Positions 22,995-34,545 of a DNA stretch of 64,000 nt are shown in pieces; the stretch's first letter is position 1, and the number at the start of each line of letters is the position of its first letter. The notes under the pieces were generated by a model that was not told the origin of the DNA, ran no database searches, and saw nothing but the letters and a program-made list of their open reading frames with translations. This DNA is from Escallonia rubra (lineage: Eukaryota; Streptophyta; Magnoliopsida; Escalloniales; Escalloniaceae), in contig JAVXUO010000968.1 in assembly GCA_033065855.1 (NCBI GenBank), positions 40,001 through 104,000 of the forward strand, given 5' to 3'. The translations under genes and the position numbers were made by a program.

Positions 22995-23682
22995 AAGACT
23001 CCGTTTCACAACACTTTCAGTTTTGGTTTTCTGCTTTCAAAAAAACAAAAATCAAAACCAGTTTAAATTTTTTTTTTTTTTTTTACAAAAACTGGTGAGT
23101 GTTTGATTACCCAGTCTTTATTTTGAGTTTTTTCCTTGGTGGTGGTTTGCAATGATGGGGCGTGGCGATGGTGGCCGGCGGCGACTGCTTGTCGCCGGCA
23201 GGCACCGACGGTGGCTGACGGCGGTGCCCGCCGGATGCCGAGTGGCTGTCGGCCGCCAGCGGTGGACAATGGCGGTGGCTGCCGACGGTGGGAGGGTAGT
23301 GGCGATGGATGCCAGAGTGGTGGATAGTGGCAGTGGGTGGTGGTTGCCGGCGGTGGACAGTGGCGGTGGGCTGTGGATGCCGGTGGTGGGAGGATGGTGG
23401 CGCAAATGCCGGCGGTGTCTGTCGGCCGCCGGTGGTGGTCGCCGGTGATGGCTGCCGGCCACCTACAGTGGTCGCCGACGGTGGTTGCCAGCCACCGGCA
23501 GTGGATAGTGGTGGTGGACGGTGGCTGCCGGCGGTGGAAGGGTGGTGATGGTGGTGGTCTCAAAATAAAAATCAAAACTGAAAACCTAAAACTCTTTTTT
23601 AGAGTTTTCAAAAAAAAGTTCCAGTTTAAAAGGTTTTTAAACTGAAGAAAAAAAATCAAAACTGTGCTCCTAACGCCTTAAT
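22995..23682. mobile_element. Non-autonomous element with a GGT/GGC triplet-rich core
   Basis: Flanks carry inverted A/T-rich arms (CAAAAATCAAAACCAGTTTAA near 23045; TTTAAACTGAAG...AATCAAAACTG near 23660 inverted). The core 23130-23550 is degenerate GGTGGC/CGGCGG repeat, open in all frames. The right end, GTGCTCCTAACGCC, looks like a hAT MITE terminus. No clear target duplication was seen. Confidence 0.45.
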
Positions 23683-23689
23683 TTTTTCC

Positions 23690-23896
23690 AGATTACAGGC
23701 TTTGACGTAGGATCTTAAGTACTAGGAATGGGGTTCTCCATCAGTTCCATCTGAACGACATCTATTTCTTCTAAATTCTCCAAAACCTCTTTCACCCCTG
23801 GCTGGCCGGTTTAAAGGATAGTCCTCAAGGCATTTTAGTGTAAGAGCAGCCACGGCTGATAAGACTGCATCTATTAGAAAAATATCGTGGTCCAAT
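23690..23896 (-). pseudogene. Relic of a fourth tandem-kinase copy (last exon, TK3-like)
   Basis: About 200 bp align with 35227-35436 of TK3 in the same (minus) orientation: GGCTTTGACGTAGGATCTTA, then GGGTTCTCCATCAGTTCCAT, CATCTATTTCTTCTAAA, CTCCAAAACCTCT, CTCAAGGCATTT-AGTGTAA and GACTGCATCT. It covers the C-terminal [19 protein letters not shown] part of kinase 2 with small indels and is cut at both sides. Confidence 0.85.
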
Positions 23897-24129
23897 TACC
23901 ATTATAAGGCAGAGAGGTAAGGTAGAAATAAGTATCTTATTGCAATATTTTGATTCATTATGGCCTACGATAACCCTTTATTAGAAAGGTCCACGCTTTA
24001 CAAGGAAATAAGATTTGAGGCCTGAAAATTATTGTTACTATTAAAGTTACATCTACTCTTATCTAGTGTACTCATACTCCTAAATCCTAATCAAGGAAGC
24101 AGAAATAATACAATGAATAAAGCCAAAAG

Positions 24130-24830
24130 GTGTAGACACCAACAAGTGTAGGCACCAAAAAGGAAACCTAATGAAAAGGCAAACATGGTTAAAGAAAATC
24201 TTGTTGCCCTAATTTTTTAAGTCAACATGACAATAAAGAAATCTAGTTGGTGGTTTGATTCTGGCACCACAGTTCACGTCTGCAAAGACAACTAATATGT
24301 TTAAAGCATATAAAAGAGGCGAGCGATGGCCAAGAGATACAGATGGGATATCATTCTTGTGCCAGATTTCCTGGAAAAAAAAATCGTGGTAATCGGCTTC
24401 GTTTCTGGTTCTTTGTTTGTCTGATTTGAGGGGGAAGGTCCCGTTGAGTTCTTACGCTTTCATGTCTACGACTCAATTCATCCGATTACTACAGGGATGA
24501 CCCCAATCCGGAATATGAACCATAAAAGAAAATACCTATTAAACCGATTACAACAATACCAGTTACAGTACCTATTAAAATACGGAGTAACTTTTTGGGA
24601 AAGGCTGGTGATGGTATGTTTTAGTTATGCATTAATAAAATTACAAGTTTTGCTTATATTGTCTAGTCTCCTTCCTTATGGCATGCTCGGTTAGCTCATT
24701 TGAATTTTGTTATTAAAAAAAATGAAAAAGTTGGACTTGATAAACTTTATTGATATTCCTACTAAACCATTTCCTACTCTTAATAGAGATTCTAGAATTT
24801 TAGGTTTAATAGGCTCTAATGCATGCAATT
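24130..24830 (+). mobile_element. Decayed Copia retrotransposon fragment
   Basis: Translation near 24249-24296 gives SWWFDSGTTVHVCKDN, the Copia protease active-site segment (DSGT). About 24678-24707 gives WHARLAHLNF, the gag-pre-integrase motif. Both are on + with stops and gaps between them, so this is a degenerate internal piece without visible LTRs. Confidence 0.75.
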
Positions 24831-25117
24831 AAATGGGGTGTTTACTCGCGGGAGAAAGAGGTATTTTATAACCTTTCTTGACAACTACATTCATTAGCCA
24901 CTTTACTGTCCTTGCCCTCAAGTTTAAAATTAGGTTCGGGTCATAATTTAACACAGTCCAGCCTGACTTAGCAGTAGCTTCTATAAAGTATGAGTTGCTT
25001 AGGATCGAATCCAGCTAGGGAGACTAGCCTTACTGAAGATTATGAAACTCATGTTAAGGAGGAGACGGAGTAATCATAACAAGTTAGAGAAAAATAGTTA
25101 ACTGTATCATTACTAAT
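24831..25117. other. Short intergenic stretch
   Basis: No gene seen. The duplication shared with the TK1 flank begins around 25040. Confidence 0.5.
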
Positions 25118-25740
25118 TATGGGTGAGTATCAAACCGTTTAAATCAATCCGAAACTTTTAAACCGATCAAACCGAACTAATCCAATTTGAACCGTCCGAA
25201 GATCTTAACGGTTTGGTTTCACATTTTCCAAACCGACCTTGATTCGGTTTGGTTCACAGTTCATATTTTTCAAATCGATTTCAAATCGAACCAAACCGAC
25301 CTATGATATGTTAATGTATTTTTAATAACATTCTATTGATAATTACATATATAAGGTACTAACAAACTCCAAAATAAATAAATCTTGAAATCTAAAAGAA
25401 ACGAAAATATTAACAACACTTAGAATACAAAAATTTTGTGATCAATTTCTAGTTTATATTTACTCATTCTTTTTCATTCATCAATCAGAATTTATATATC
25501 GAATGAAACAAGATTATATGCAATTTAGAAAAAATATAACTTCAATTAGTAGTGTGCAAAGTAATAACGACTTTGAGTGGGCAAACCGATTCAAACCGAC
25601 AAAGCCGAACCATTAAAACTGATCAAACCGAACCGTCCAAACCGATGGTATTTGGTTTGGTTCGGTTCACAAATTTTCAAACCGAGAGGTAACGGTTCAG
25701 TTTACGGTTTGACCCCCAAACCGAACCGTACTCACCCCTA
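25118..25740. mobile_element. hAT-type non-autonomous element (623 bp)
   Basis: Ends TATGGGTGAGTA and, on the complement, TAGGGGTGAGTACGG, a typical hAT terminus. Flanked by TTACTAAT (25110-25117) and TTACTAAC (25741-25748), an 8-bp duplication with one mismatch. The interior is rich in AACCGA/CGGTTT repeats. The matching TK1 flank (about 13600) lacks it. Confidence 0.85.
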
Positions 25741-25748
25741 TTACTAAC

Positions 25749-26736
25749 TGTCAACTTTTTGCTGTCATTAGCGTGGTCTCCTTTTTTATAAATCTTTCTT
25801 GTTAAAAAAAAAAACTCTCATGCAGTCGGATGCCAAATTGAGCCGATTCAAAATTTGCATTGAAGTTGGCTTGTCGAGCTTTTTCCATATTGCAATTAAA
25901 GTACGCTTTTAAAACAGAAAATTTTGCCACTTTGACTGTGTTACTAAAATTTCAAAGTTACGAAAGATATTAGATGAATTAACATTTGTAAAGGCCAGGC
26001 TAGGTTTGATCTAGGATTGTGTTTGGCCTCGACCAGACGTGGGTTGGGCTAGGCGTTGTCAGCTTTTAAGCTACAATTTTCTTGTACATATGCCCCAAGA
26101 GACTTGACCCATGAACAGCCCTACCACCATGCGGGCAAAATACCGACGTATACAGTACTCTATCGAGGTTTTTCAAGTATTAGTTAACCTCATTTTTTGA
26201 TGAAAAAAGACGTTATAATTATATAAAGTCGAAACCGATAGATAAACAAAGAGAAGATATTCTCTGCTTCAAAACCCAAACCTTCGTTGTTCAACCGACC
26301 AGAGAAAGCACGCGAAAAGCGCCTCCATATGAAAAGAGTTGTCAAGCAGGCCTAACTTTTACACAAATGATTGTATTCGTTAACTCTAGATAAGAATTTC
26401 CACTTTATAACGCGTGTCTCAAAATTTTTATGGAGTAAAAGAAATAGAAATTTTTTTTGCTACTATTTTAAGTAGTAAGAAGATAGCAATAGTACCTTTT
26501 ACAGCAGTAATTAATGATCATTAACATAATTAGTGACACTTCATGTTAACACGTTTTGTGATAATTTTAACAGTACTTTATGAATGTCACTTAGTAAAAA
26601 AACTTATATAACTTTAGCGACTAAATGTTGCTGTACAGGAAGCTTAGCTGGATAGCAGTATTCTCAGGAGAAGCAATCATTTTAACTTTGAAGCGTATCC
26701 TCATGTTTTACCATATCCCGCTTGAAAGTAAACGGT
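25749..26736. other. 5' flank of TK2
   Basis: Duplicate of 13600-14460 with a TK2-specific AT-rich stretch near 26430-26690. No additional gene seen. Confidence 0.55.
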
Positions 26737-26752
26737 AAACTGGCATACGAAA

Positions 26753-26887
26753 TTTGGAGTCCTGGGAATGCAGCTGCGTTAAAACTTGATAGGGAGAGCT
26801 TTGCCGTCCATGTGGTCCTGCCCGGCTCGAACCCGGATTAGTCGGCTCCCAATGTGGTGTCCGGAAACCGGGTGTTCTAACCAAAAA
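26753..26887 (+). mobile_element. SINE (135 bp) just upstream of TK2
   Basis: Flanked by perfect 16-bp direct repeats AAACTGGCATACGAAA (26737-26752 and 26888-26903) and ends in an A-run. It contains a pol III B-box-like GGCTCGAACCCGG. This is the signature of target-primed insertion. TK1 has no counterpart at its matching site (14460-14505). It lies about 100 bp before the TK2 ATG, within the presumed 5' UTR or promoter. Confidence 0.82.
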
Positions 26888-26982
26888 AAACTGGCATACG
26901 AAAAGCAAAAAGAAATGGCTACTCCTCACAATTTTGATAATGAAATCATCTGGCCAGACGTTGACGAAGCACTAGCCCAACC

Positions 26983-29900
26983 ATGTTCGACCGCCTACTT
27001 CTCAAGTTCCGCCGGAACAAGGGCAACAAGGAGTCGTCGGAGCTCGCGCCGGATTGGTCGCCTTCGCAGATCTGCCGCCGCTTCTCCTTCGACGAGATCA
27101 GACGCGCCACCAACAAGTTCGACGGGTCCAAGCTTCTCGGCCGCGGCGGCTACGGGTCCGTGTACAAGGCCGTCCTCGACGACGGCACCACAGTTGCCAT
27201 GAAGCGCCGAAGCTTGTCCTCCCGCCAGGGCGCCGACGAGTTCCGCTCCGAGATCGAGCTCCTCTCCCGCCTCCAGCACCGCAATATCGTCTCCCTCATC
27301 GGTTACTGCATCGACCGCGGCGAGATGATCCTAGTGTACGAGTACATGGCCAAAGACAACCTCGCGCAGAACCTGCACGGCAACTACGGGTTTCCGCTCG
27401 GCTGGATTCAGAGGCTCCATATATGCATAAACGTGGCGCGCGGGCTGGATTACGTCCACAGCGGAGCTAGCCTTCACAGTATTATTCACCGCGACGTGAA
27501 GACTTCGAATATTTTGTTAGACGAGAATTTTGTCGCCAAGATTACTGATTTCGGGCTGTCCAGAATTGGCCGAGCCAATCAGGCGTACTACGTGCCTGAC
27601 GTTTTGGGGAGTCCGTCGTCGGTCGACACCCACATCAGCACCACAGTTGTGGGCACGCTAGGGTACTTGGATCCTGATTACTTCTTGACGAACAAGGTGA
27701 CTAGTAAGTCCGATGTTTACGCGTTTGGGATGGTGTTGCTTGAAGTCTTGTGCGGGAGGAAGGCGGTGGATATGAGCGTGGACGAGGAGGAGAGGAATTT
27801 GGCCAGATGGGCTATGTACTGCATTGAGCATGGATCTGTGGAGCGAATTATCGATCCCCATCTGGATTCGAGGATTCTGCCGGATTGTTTGAAGGTGTTT
27901 GTGGGGATTGCGAGGCAATGCCTGCACACTCGTGCGCAAAAGCGGCCTACAATGGCTGAGGTCGTGGTGAGGCTCGAGTTTGCGTTGACATTGCAAAGGA
28001 CGGAGGGTTATAACATAGTGGAGAGGGCGCTTGCTTTCTCTGGTGCTGCTGTGGACGGCCAAGAGGACTCGGATCTGGAAGATCACGCTACTCGTACTGA
28101 TTTTAATGATCGAGACTCGAATCCTTCAATCAGGTTCAGTTTTTCGGGGTCTAGTGGTTCTCTAACGGTAACGGAACCGGAGGTTACTGTTAACGCAAAC
28201 TCCTCAATGGATACTAATGCTGGTATCCTTGGGTACCACGACGAGGAAATTCATGGGTTGGAGATTGGAGGCACTCCTACAGAACAGGAAGTGGTAAATG
28301 CTAGTAGTTACGATACTGATGGGGCTTATGACAATCAACAGAATGTAATTTCTCCTGCAGAAGAAAATGTTACCCATGTTGGTGTTGGTGGGCATGAAGA
28401 TGAGCAGATTAGTCGGATTAATGATAATGATGAGGATTATGACAACCAACAGAATGCAACTTCATCTGCAGAAGAGGATGTCATCGATGTTGCGGTTGGT
28501 GGGCATCACAACGAGCAGATAGATGAGGCTAATATTGGTGGGGCTGATGACAACAAAGGAAGAACAAAATTTTCTCCCGAAGAAGTGAATCTTAGTGTCG
28601 TTAATGTTGAATGCCCTGATGGGAAGATCAACAGTAACATACTGTTGGGTGAGGCAAGTGTTGGGCATATATTCGAAGAGCCTGGGAGCATGAGATTTAG
28701 GAGGAAGGTGCAGCTGTTTTTCAGAGACCCAGCTCGGGTGATATCGGGTAAATCCACACTTCATGTATTGCAATGCATATAAAACTCCCTGACTCTAGGC
28801 AACCCTTTGAATAGTAATTTTGAAGTAGGTCCAGTACAATTGGGGAACCTAATGATTTAGAAAGTAGGATACGCCTTCACTTCATGAGTTCTAATTAACT
28901 ATAATGATTTTGAAATAAAGAAAATGGAAGGTTTATATGTGGAACCTAACAATTATAGCTCTTGAAGGGTCTGTCTTGGATATCTGCACAAATATGTTCT
29001 ACAATAGCTTTTATATGATTGAACATGGATTCTGCATATTAGCCAGGACAATGATGATATTTGTTTTGTCAAATCGGAGTACATGAAAAAAAAAAAAAAA
29101 ACAGCTTTTTGGCGATTTTGTATAAATACAGCACACAACTCAGGTTAGCCTACAAAAGACCACTACCCCTTTTGTAGAACCCTAATCCCATGCTTCATAA
29201 TACCTGGGAAACATACCTTCTTCAGCTCGCGCTCCTTTTTCTGGTTGAATGCTGCCATATTCTTAACTTCTTCAGAGATGCTTTAGCCTCATTACCGTGG
29301 AAGAAAAGCTCCATGCAACTACCAAAGCCCCAAAGCTTTTCGCAAGGGATCCTCACTTCCTTAGTTATTTAGTTGCTACTTCCACAAAAGATAGTACAAA
29401 ACTTGTATTGGCACTTTCAAGTTTCGTTGTTCAGTATCCTCTCTGTGATGCTATTAAGTTGCATGTTTCCCTTTTAGGAGCAAAGCCACCCAAGAATATC
29501 CGAGGCACCAATCTCAGGGGGCAAATTGTGACTCCGAACTTAAAGATCTTCACATTTGCTGAATTGAGCAGGGCGACAAATAACTTCGGATCAGATATGG
29601 TGTTGGGCAGGGGAAGCTTGGGAATGGTATTTAAAGGTTGGGTAGATGAGAAGACATATGCTCCATCTGTAGTTGGTGTTGGCATGGCTGTGGTCGTGAA
29701 GAAAGTAGATACAAATGGCTCTCTAGGACCGAAAGAAGCACAGGTAAAGTAGTTACACAGTACCCTTTTTAGCTTCAAGAGCGTAAAGTACTGGACTGAA
29801 TTTCTAGAAAAAATTGCGGGTTAGGAGATTTTATACGTGTTGTGCTGAATTATTGTGTTCTTCTATAGCTTTTGCAGGTGATAATTCGTAAGACGTATAA

Positions 29901-32900
29901 AATAAGCAGCATCATTTTTGTCATATGCATCATGCATATATGTATACTTCAGTAAGCCAGTTGGTTCTGGGTGCTTCCATGTTTAGAATCTTGTAGAAGT
30001 GATGTTCTCTGGTGTTGCAACTTTAAATGTAGCTTAAATTGAATTTTTTTCAAGTGTTTTTTTGCACTCATATTGTTGGTGCCTTTTGGCAATAGATTTA
30101 TGGACACCAAATAAACGTCATAGAAGCTTATTATGGTCCTTTTTTATCCCCAGATATTTCTATTATTAGCATGTACTTGGATCAAATGGATAGAATACTT
30201 TCACCGGATGCTCTCACTACGTGCAAGTCCTTAAAAAATGATATCAAGGGCCACTTGACCTTTTAACTGCAAGCATTTCATATTTGACCTCCATCTTATT
30301 AAAGTGGCAAGAGCCAAGAGCTCCCTAGAAATTTGTCAGGCTTGTGGACCATTCAAGACAAACGTGTTTGCTTTCATTCTTTAACGTATATTGACTGATG
30401 TTATACAGTATAGCATTATCTTTTTTGCATAGCTCCGGACGTGGAGTAAGCACTAAGTGACTCTACCTATCTGCAGTCTTTTGGACTGTAAAGTGATCAT
30501 GTTCATGGGTGTGGTGCTCCACTAATCAGTATGGATTTGACACAGGCTATTAGACGAGGCAGTAATGACATTCCCTTAACAATGAATTTGATGCTTGAAT
30601 GAAATTAATTTGTACGATTAGGATGATAATCTTAAACAAATGCATCCTATTTTTGTGTTGGAAAGTCATGCTTTATCAAATAGAAACAGAACAAATGTTG
30701 AGATTCCAAGAGGAGAAACGCAAAATAAATCTCCATGCATCGCCTCTGCAGTTCAGGAATTTTTTTCCTCGTTTTTCTGCACTCAAATAAGTTGATAAAC
30801 CAGTACTTAAGTACATATTTGTGGCTGCAGTTGAAGGTAAAAATCTTGGGAAAATTTAGTCATCCCAATCTTGTTAAACTCATAGGATACTGCGTGGAAG
30901 ATGAAGACGTCCTCCTTGTTTGTGAGTACATGAAAAAGGGAAGCTTGGAAAGCCACCTTTTCAAAAGTAAGAATAACTACAAACCTCCAGAGGATGGTTA
31001 TGTGGATAAATATGTTCAATAGTGAAGTAAACGTTGCACAACTTAATTGTCCATTTGCAGAAGATTCTGAACCACTTCCATGGGTTACACGGCTTAAAAT
31101 AGCATTGGGAGCAGCACAAGGCCTAGCTTTCTTACACAATACAAGGGAACAGGCTATGTACCGCACCTTTAAGGCTTCTGATATACTTCTGGATGAGGTA
31201 CCTGAGCCGCTTTTAGTTGTGGATAATTGTAAAGCCATCTTGGCTGTCTCATTGTTCTAGCTCACTATACTTTCCCTCTTTTATAGAATTTCAGCGCAAA
31301 GCTTTCAGATTTTGGACTGTTTAAGTTAGGTCCAATGAGCAGCGAATCGGTCATATCAACACTTGTTGCGGGTGACACTGCTTTCATGGATTTTCCACAA
31401 AAGGATGTAGGTTATGTTGATCCGGAGTACATGGCCTCTGGTAAGTTACCTTATCTTTTGTATGTGTCTAGTGTTGCAAAGTAGCAAGTAGGGTTGTTGA
31501 TGAGTCTATTTAATTTTGTAGCCACGGGTTGTTGATGAGTCTATTTAATTTTGTAAAGTGGCTACCTAAAACCAAACAGACGTGAATTTGTTTCAAATTT
31601 TGTGAGACAATATGACCAAGTCATAGACCCAACCTGAAATTTATGAACCCAACTTTCTAGAACCAAAGTGATCCAACTTTGAAGAAATCAACAATGGTCT
31701 GCCAGCTTTGCACCTAGGGGTGGCAAAATGGGTTGGCGGGTTGGATTTGGGTGTTAAATAATTGGGTTGGGTACAAATGGATCACCAACCCATTTTGACC
31801 CATTTAGTTATGGGTTAAATGGGTTATCTCTTAAATGGGTTGGTTTCACCCATTTACCCAATAACAAACCATTTACATTTATACAATCATAAACCATTTT
31901 CAGCTCTCTTCATCATCAAAGACTGAAACCATAGCCACCACTGCACAGTCGCTGACACCATAGTCTTATCCACCTCTACAGCCGTCGCCGCCCACACCCA
32001 CCTCTACGGCCGCCACACTTCTACCCACCTCAATACTCACAGCTACCACTACCATGCCACGATTACCCCCACACCCACAACAAAATCAATAACCACTTGC
32101 ACTACAAGTACCCTATCACCAAATCCATGACCACCATCGCCGCCGTAAAACTACAATTGCCACTGCCGCCACCATCGCACAGATTTGAGGATCTAGAACC
32201 ACAGATCTACCACCGCAAAGACCAACGACAACCACATATCTGAAGTATCAAGAACACCACTGCCGCCACGATCGTGCCGCCGTCGTCTGCCCTCCTGCCT
32301 GGATTTTACCTGCCTAATCAATGAACAAGGCTAGTCAGTCACCGATTAGCCGAGAAGATTCAGGACTCACCTATTCAGCTGAGAAGATTCGGGCATAAGA
32401 GGGGACGCTCAGTCATTGCCGCGCCGTCGCTCGAGCTTAGGGAGTGCTGGTGGTGCTTGGTCGTAGGTTGGTAAGTGGCGACAGTGATGAAAGGCTGCTG
32501 ACGGCGACAGCAATTGGTGGTGGAGGCGATGGCTGCTGGGAAAGAAAACAAGTATATAGAGAGAGAGTGTGTGTGAAGGTGGAAGATCGATCATCCTTCC
32601 CCCAAAGGCTTTCTAGATCTGAGCCAAGATCCATGCCTTCGCCGGATGGGCTTGGTGGTTTGTGGGAGTGGCGAGCGACGGTGGGCTTGGTGGTTTGCTC
32701 AGGGAAGAAAGAGAAGAAATGGACAAGTGAGATTGGCCGAGAGAACTCTTGTTTCGGAGAAATAAGTGGCTCACGTAAAAAATAATGATGGTTAAATGGG
32801 CACCCATTTGTAAACCATGAAAACCAATGGGTTGGTGGGTTGCAAACTCTTTGACCCATTTATACCCAATTATATAAATGGGTGGGTTTGGGTAATTTTT

Positions 32901-34304
32901 AAGTGGGCGGATTTGGGCGGGTAAACGGGTTTGGGTTGTGATTGCCACCCCTATTTGCACCTAATGTTCTCCTATCTAGTATAAGTGTGAAGGATAAATA
33001 GCCTATAAGTGGGCACTTGCTTGATACGTTAATTGCCAACTCACCTCTCTCCCGAGTTGAGGTATTGAAAGATATGGGTGTGTGTTTGTGTGTGTACACG
33101 CGCGTACACGGATTTGGCGAGATGCCATTTTGGTTTTTCCAACTTTTCAGGCTCTTTAGTGTAACCCATCGATTTCATCTTCTCCTGATCGGTTATTTAA
33201 CTTTGTCCGAAAGTTTTCTTCCATGCTAAATTCATTTGCAATCTTCGACTAATAATTGGTGTACAATTTTGGATGACAACAAAAACGAAATTGGAAAATC
33301 ATGTCCTGCCTAGACAGAATTTGTAACTCGCTATCCTCTTGCCTAACAGGCAAAGGTTTAGTTAGAATCTGTTGGAAATGCATGTGAGGGAGGAAATGAT
33401 AGCACATCATAAGAGCAAGGGAAGGGTAAGAGTGCGGGTTAATCCCTCTAGCTCTGAAATAGTTCTTAGACGAACTCAGGAGACTGAGAGAGAAGGCAAG
33501 TGATTTGCTCTCTACCTTGACTATAACCAAAGGATCAGGGCAGATATAGAATTCAGAAGGCCCTTTGTTAGTATGAGGAAGGCCCTTCATTGGAGAATCC
33601 CCAGACATGAGCATAAATGTTTTAGAAGTCATAACGAACCTAGGCCATGTATAGCCCTAAGAGACCAGAAGAAGAAAGAAAATAGCCTTAGCCTTACTCT
33701 ATGGGGCTTTATTCCCCATCGATCTCCTCTAATTACACTCAAAGTGGGAGACTCCTTTCTCTTATTTGAACCATTAGATGCCAATGCCCTATTGGCATAT
33801 GCACCGTTTCTGATACGATTTTCTTGAATAAGATGGTTGAACCGTATGAAGTCAAGTAGGAGCCAGTCCCCACATGCTTTATAAATCAACTATCCCACTT
33901 GATGATTAACACGCTCTGATTTGGCAGGTAATTTGACTGTGAAGAGCGATATCTATGGTTTCGGAGCAGTGTTGCTAGAAATACTAACAGGGCAAAGAGT
34001 ACTTGACATGAAGCGGCCTAGTGGTAAGCATGACTTGGTAAGATACGCGAGGCCTTACTTAAATGGCAAAAGAGATATAAAGATTATATTGGACCGACGG
34101 CTCGAACATGAATATGCTCCGGAAGATGAAATCCTATCAGCTGTGGCTGCTCTTACACTAAAATGTCTTGAAGACTACCCTAAAAACCGGCCAGGTGTGA
34201 AAGAAGTCTTGGAGACATTAGAACAGGTAAATGCCTTCCACATGGAAGCGAATGGGGCTTCCTCCTCCAGTTCAAGGCATCCTTCAATTGAGAGCCAAGA
34301 ATGA
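26983..34304 (+). CDS. TK2: intact tandem-kinase gene (FERONIA-like kinase plus RLCK-VII-like pseudokinase), 944 aa
   Basis: Exons 26983-28747, 29478-29743, 30831-30966, 31061-31197, 31287-31440 and 33928-34304. All introns are GT-AG and the frame is open throughout. Kinase 1 (about 34-338) is CrRLK1L/FERONIA-like: GRGGYG 53-58, K74, HRD 169-171, DFG 189-191, predicted active. An acidic linker (about 360-560) carries a duplicated DNQQN...EE-V--V-VGGH module. Kinase 2 (about 615-935) is RLCK-VII-like: GRGSLG 632-637, K663 and DFG 776-778. Its HRD Asp is Thr758 (YRTFKASD) and the loop Asn is Asp763, so it is probably a pseudokinase. No signal peptide or membrane segment was seen; the protein is likely cytosolic. 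Exon 1 ends in phase 1 and exon 2 needs one base; the first exon-2 ATG is at the glycine loop, which favours one fused gene. A role in signalling or immunity is inferred from known plant tandem-kinase proteins. Confidence 0.82.
31715..32953. mobile_element. hAT-type non-autonomous element (1239 bp) in TK2 intron 5
   Basis: Starts TAGGGGTGGCAA and ends with its complement TTGCCACCCCTA. Perfect 8-bp target duplication TTTGCACC at 31707-31714 and 32954-32961. Subterminal ATGGGTT/AACCCAT repeats surround a GC-rich core. TK1 intron 5 has a single TTTGCACC at the corresponding place (about 19612), so this is a near-empty site. Confidence 0.92.
33297..33905. other. About 610-bp insertion in TK2 intron 5, possibly organellar (NUMT-like)
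   Basis: TK1 intron 5 reads through from AATGAAATTGG to TTAATCACACGCTCTGATTTG, whereas TK2 has 610 bp between the equivalents. The insert has no terminal repeats or clear target duplication. Its higher GC, non-repetitive style resembles plant mitochondrial intergenic DNA to my eye (not verified). Confidence 0.5.
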
Positions 34305-34545
34305 AAGCCCAGAAGTCATAGATGGCAAAATTGTTACATAGCTTGGACGTGTCTGAACATATAAACACCGTCCAGATGGAACTTAGCGAGGCTTCCACCT
34401 CGGTGCAAGGCATCCTCCGGTTGAAAGCCAAGGGCTTAGCTTCGAGATGTTTGAACATATAAATGCCGTCCAGATGGAAATGAGCAAGGCTTCCACCTCT
34501 GGTGCAAGGCATCCGCCGGTTGAAAGCCAAGAATGAAAGCCCACT
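34214..34545 (+). repeat. Triplicated last-exon 3' end downstream of TK2
   Basis: The segment GAACA-ATAAA-GCC-TCCA-ATGGAA ... GGCTTCC-CCTC ... AAGGCATCC ... GAGAGCCAAGAATGAAAGCCC of exon 6 is followed by two further degenerate copies (about 34345-34430 and 34440-34545). The repeats lie in the presumed 3' UTR. Confidence 0.85.

Noticed and set aside
23063..23659. Pro/Gly-rich ORFs on both strands
   Set aside because: Low-complexity triplet repeat open in all frames.
27054..27470. Arg-rich plus-strand ORF overlapping TK2
   Set aside because: Off-frame shadow, same position and nature as in TK1.
29297..29477. 5' extension of the kinase 2 ORF in TK2 as a separate gene start
   Set aside because: The open stretch upstream of 29478 has no ATG, is interrupted in TK1, and is better read as intron 1.
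33573..33889. Small ORFs inside the 610-bp insert
   Set aside because: No recognisable protein; the insert has no TK1 counterpart and is intronic.
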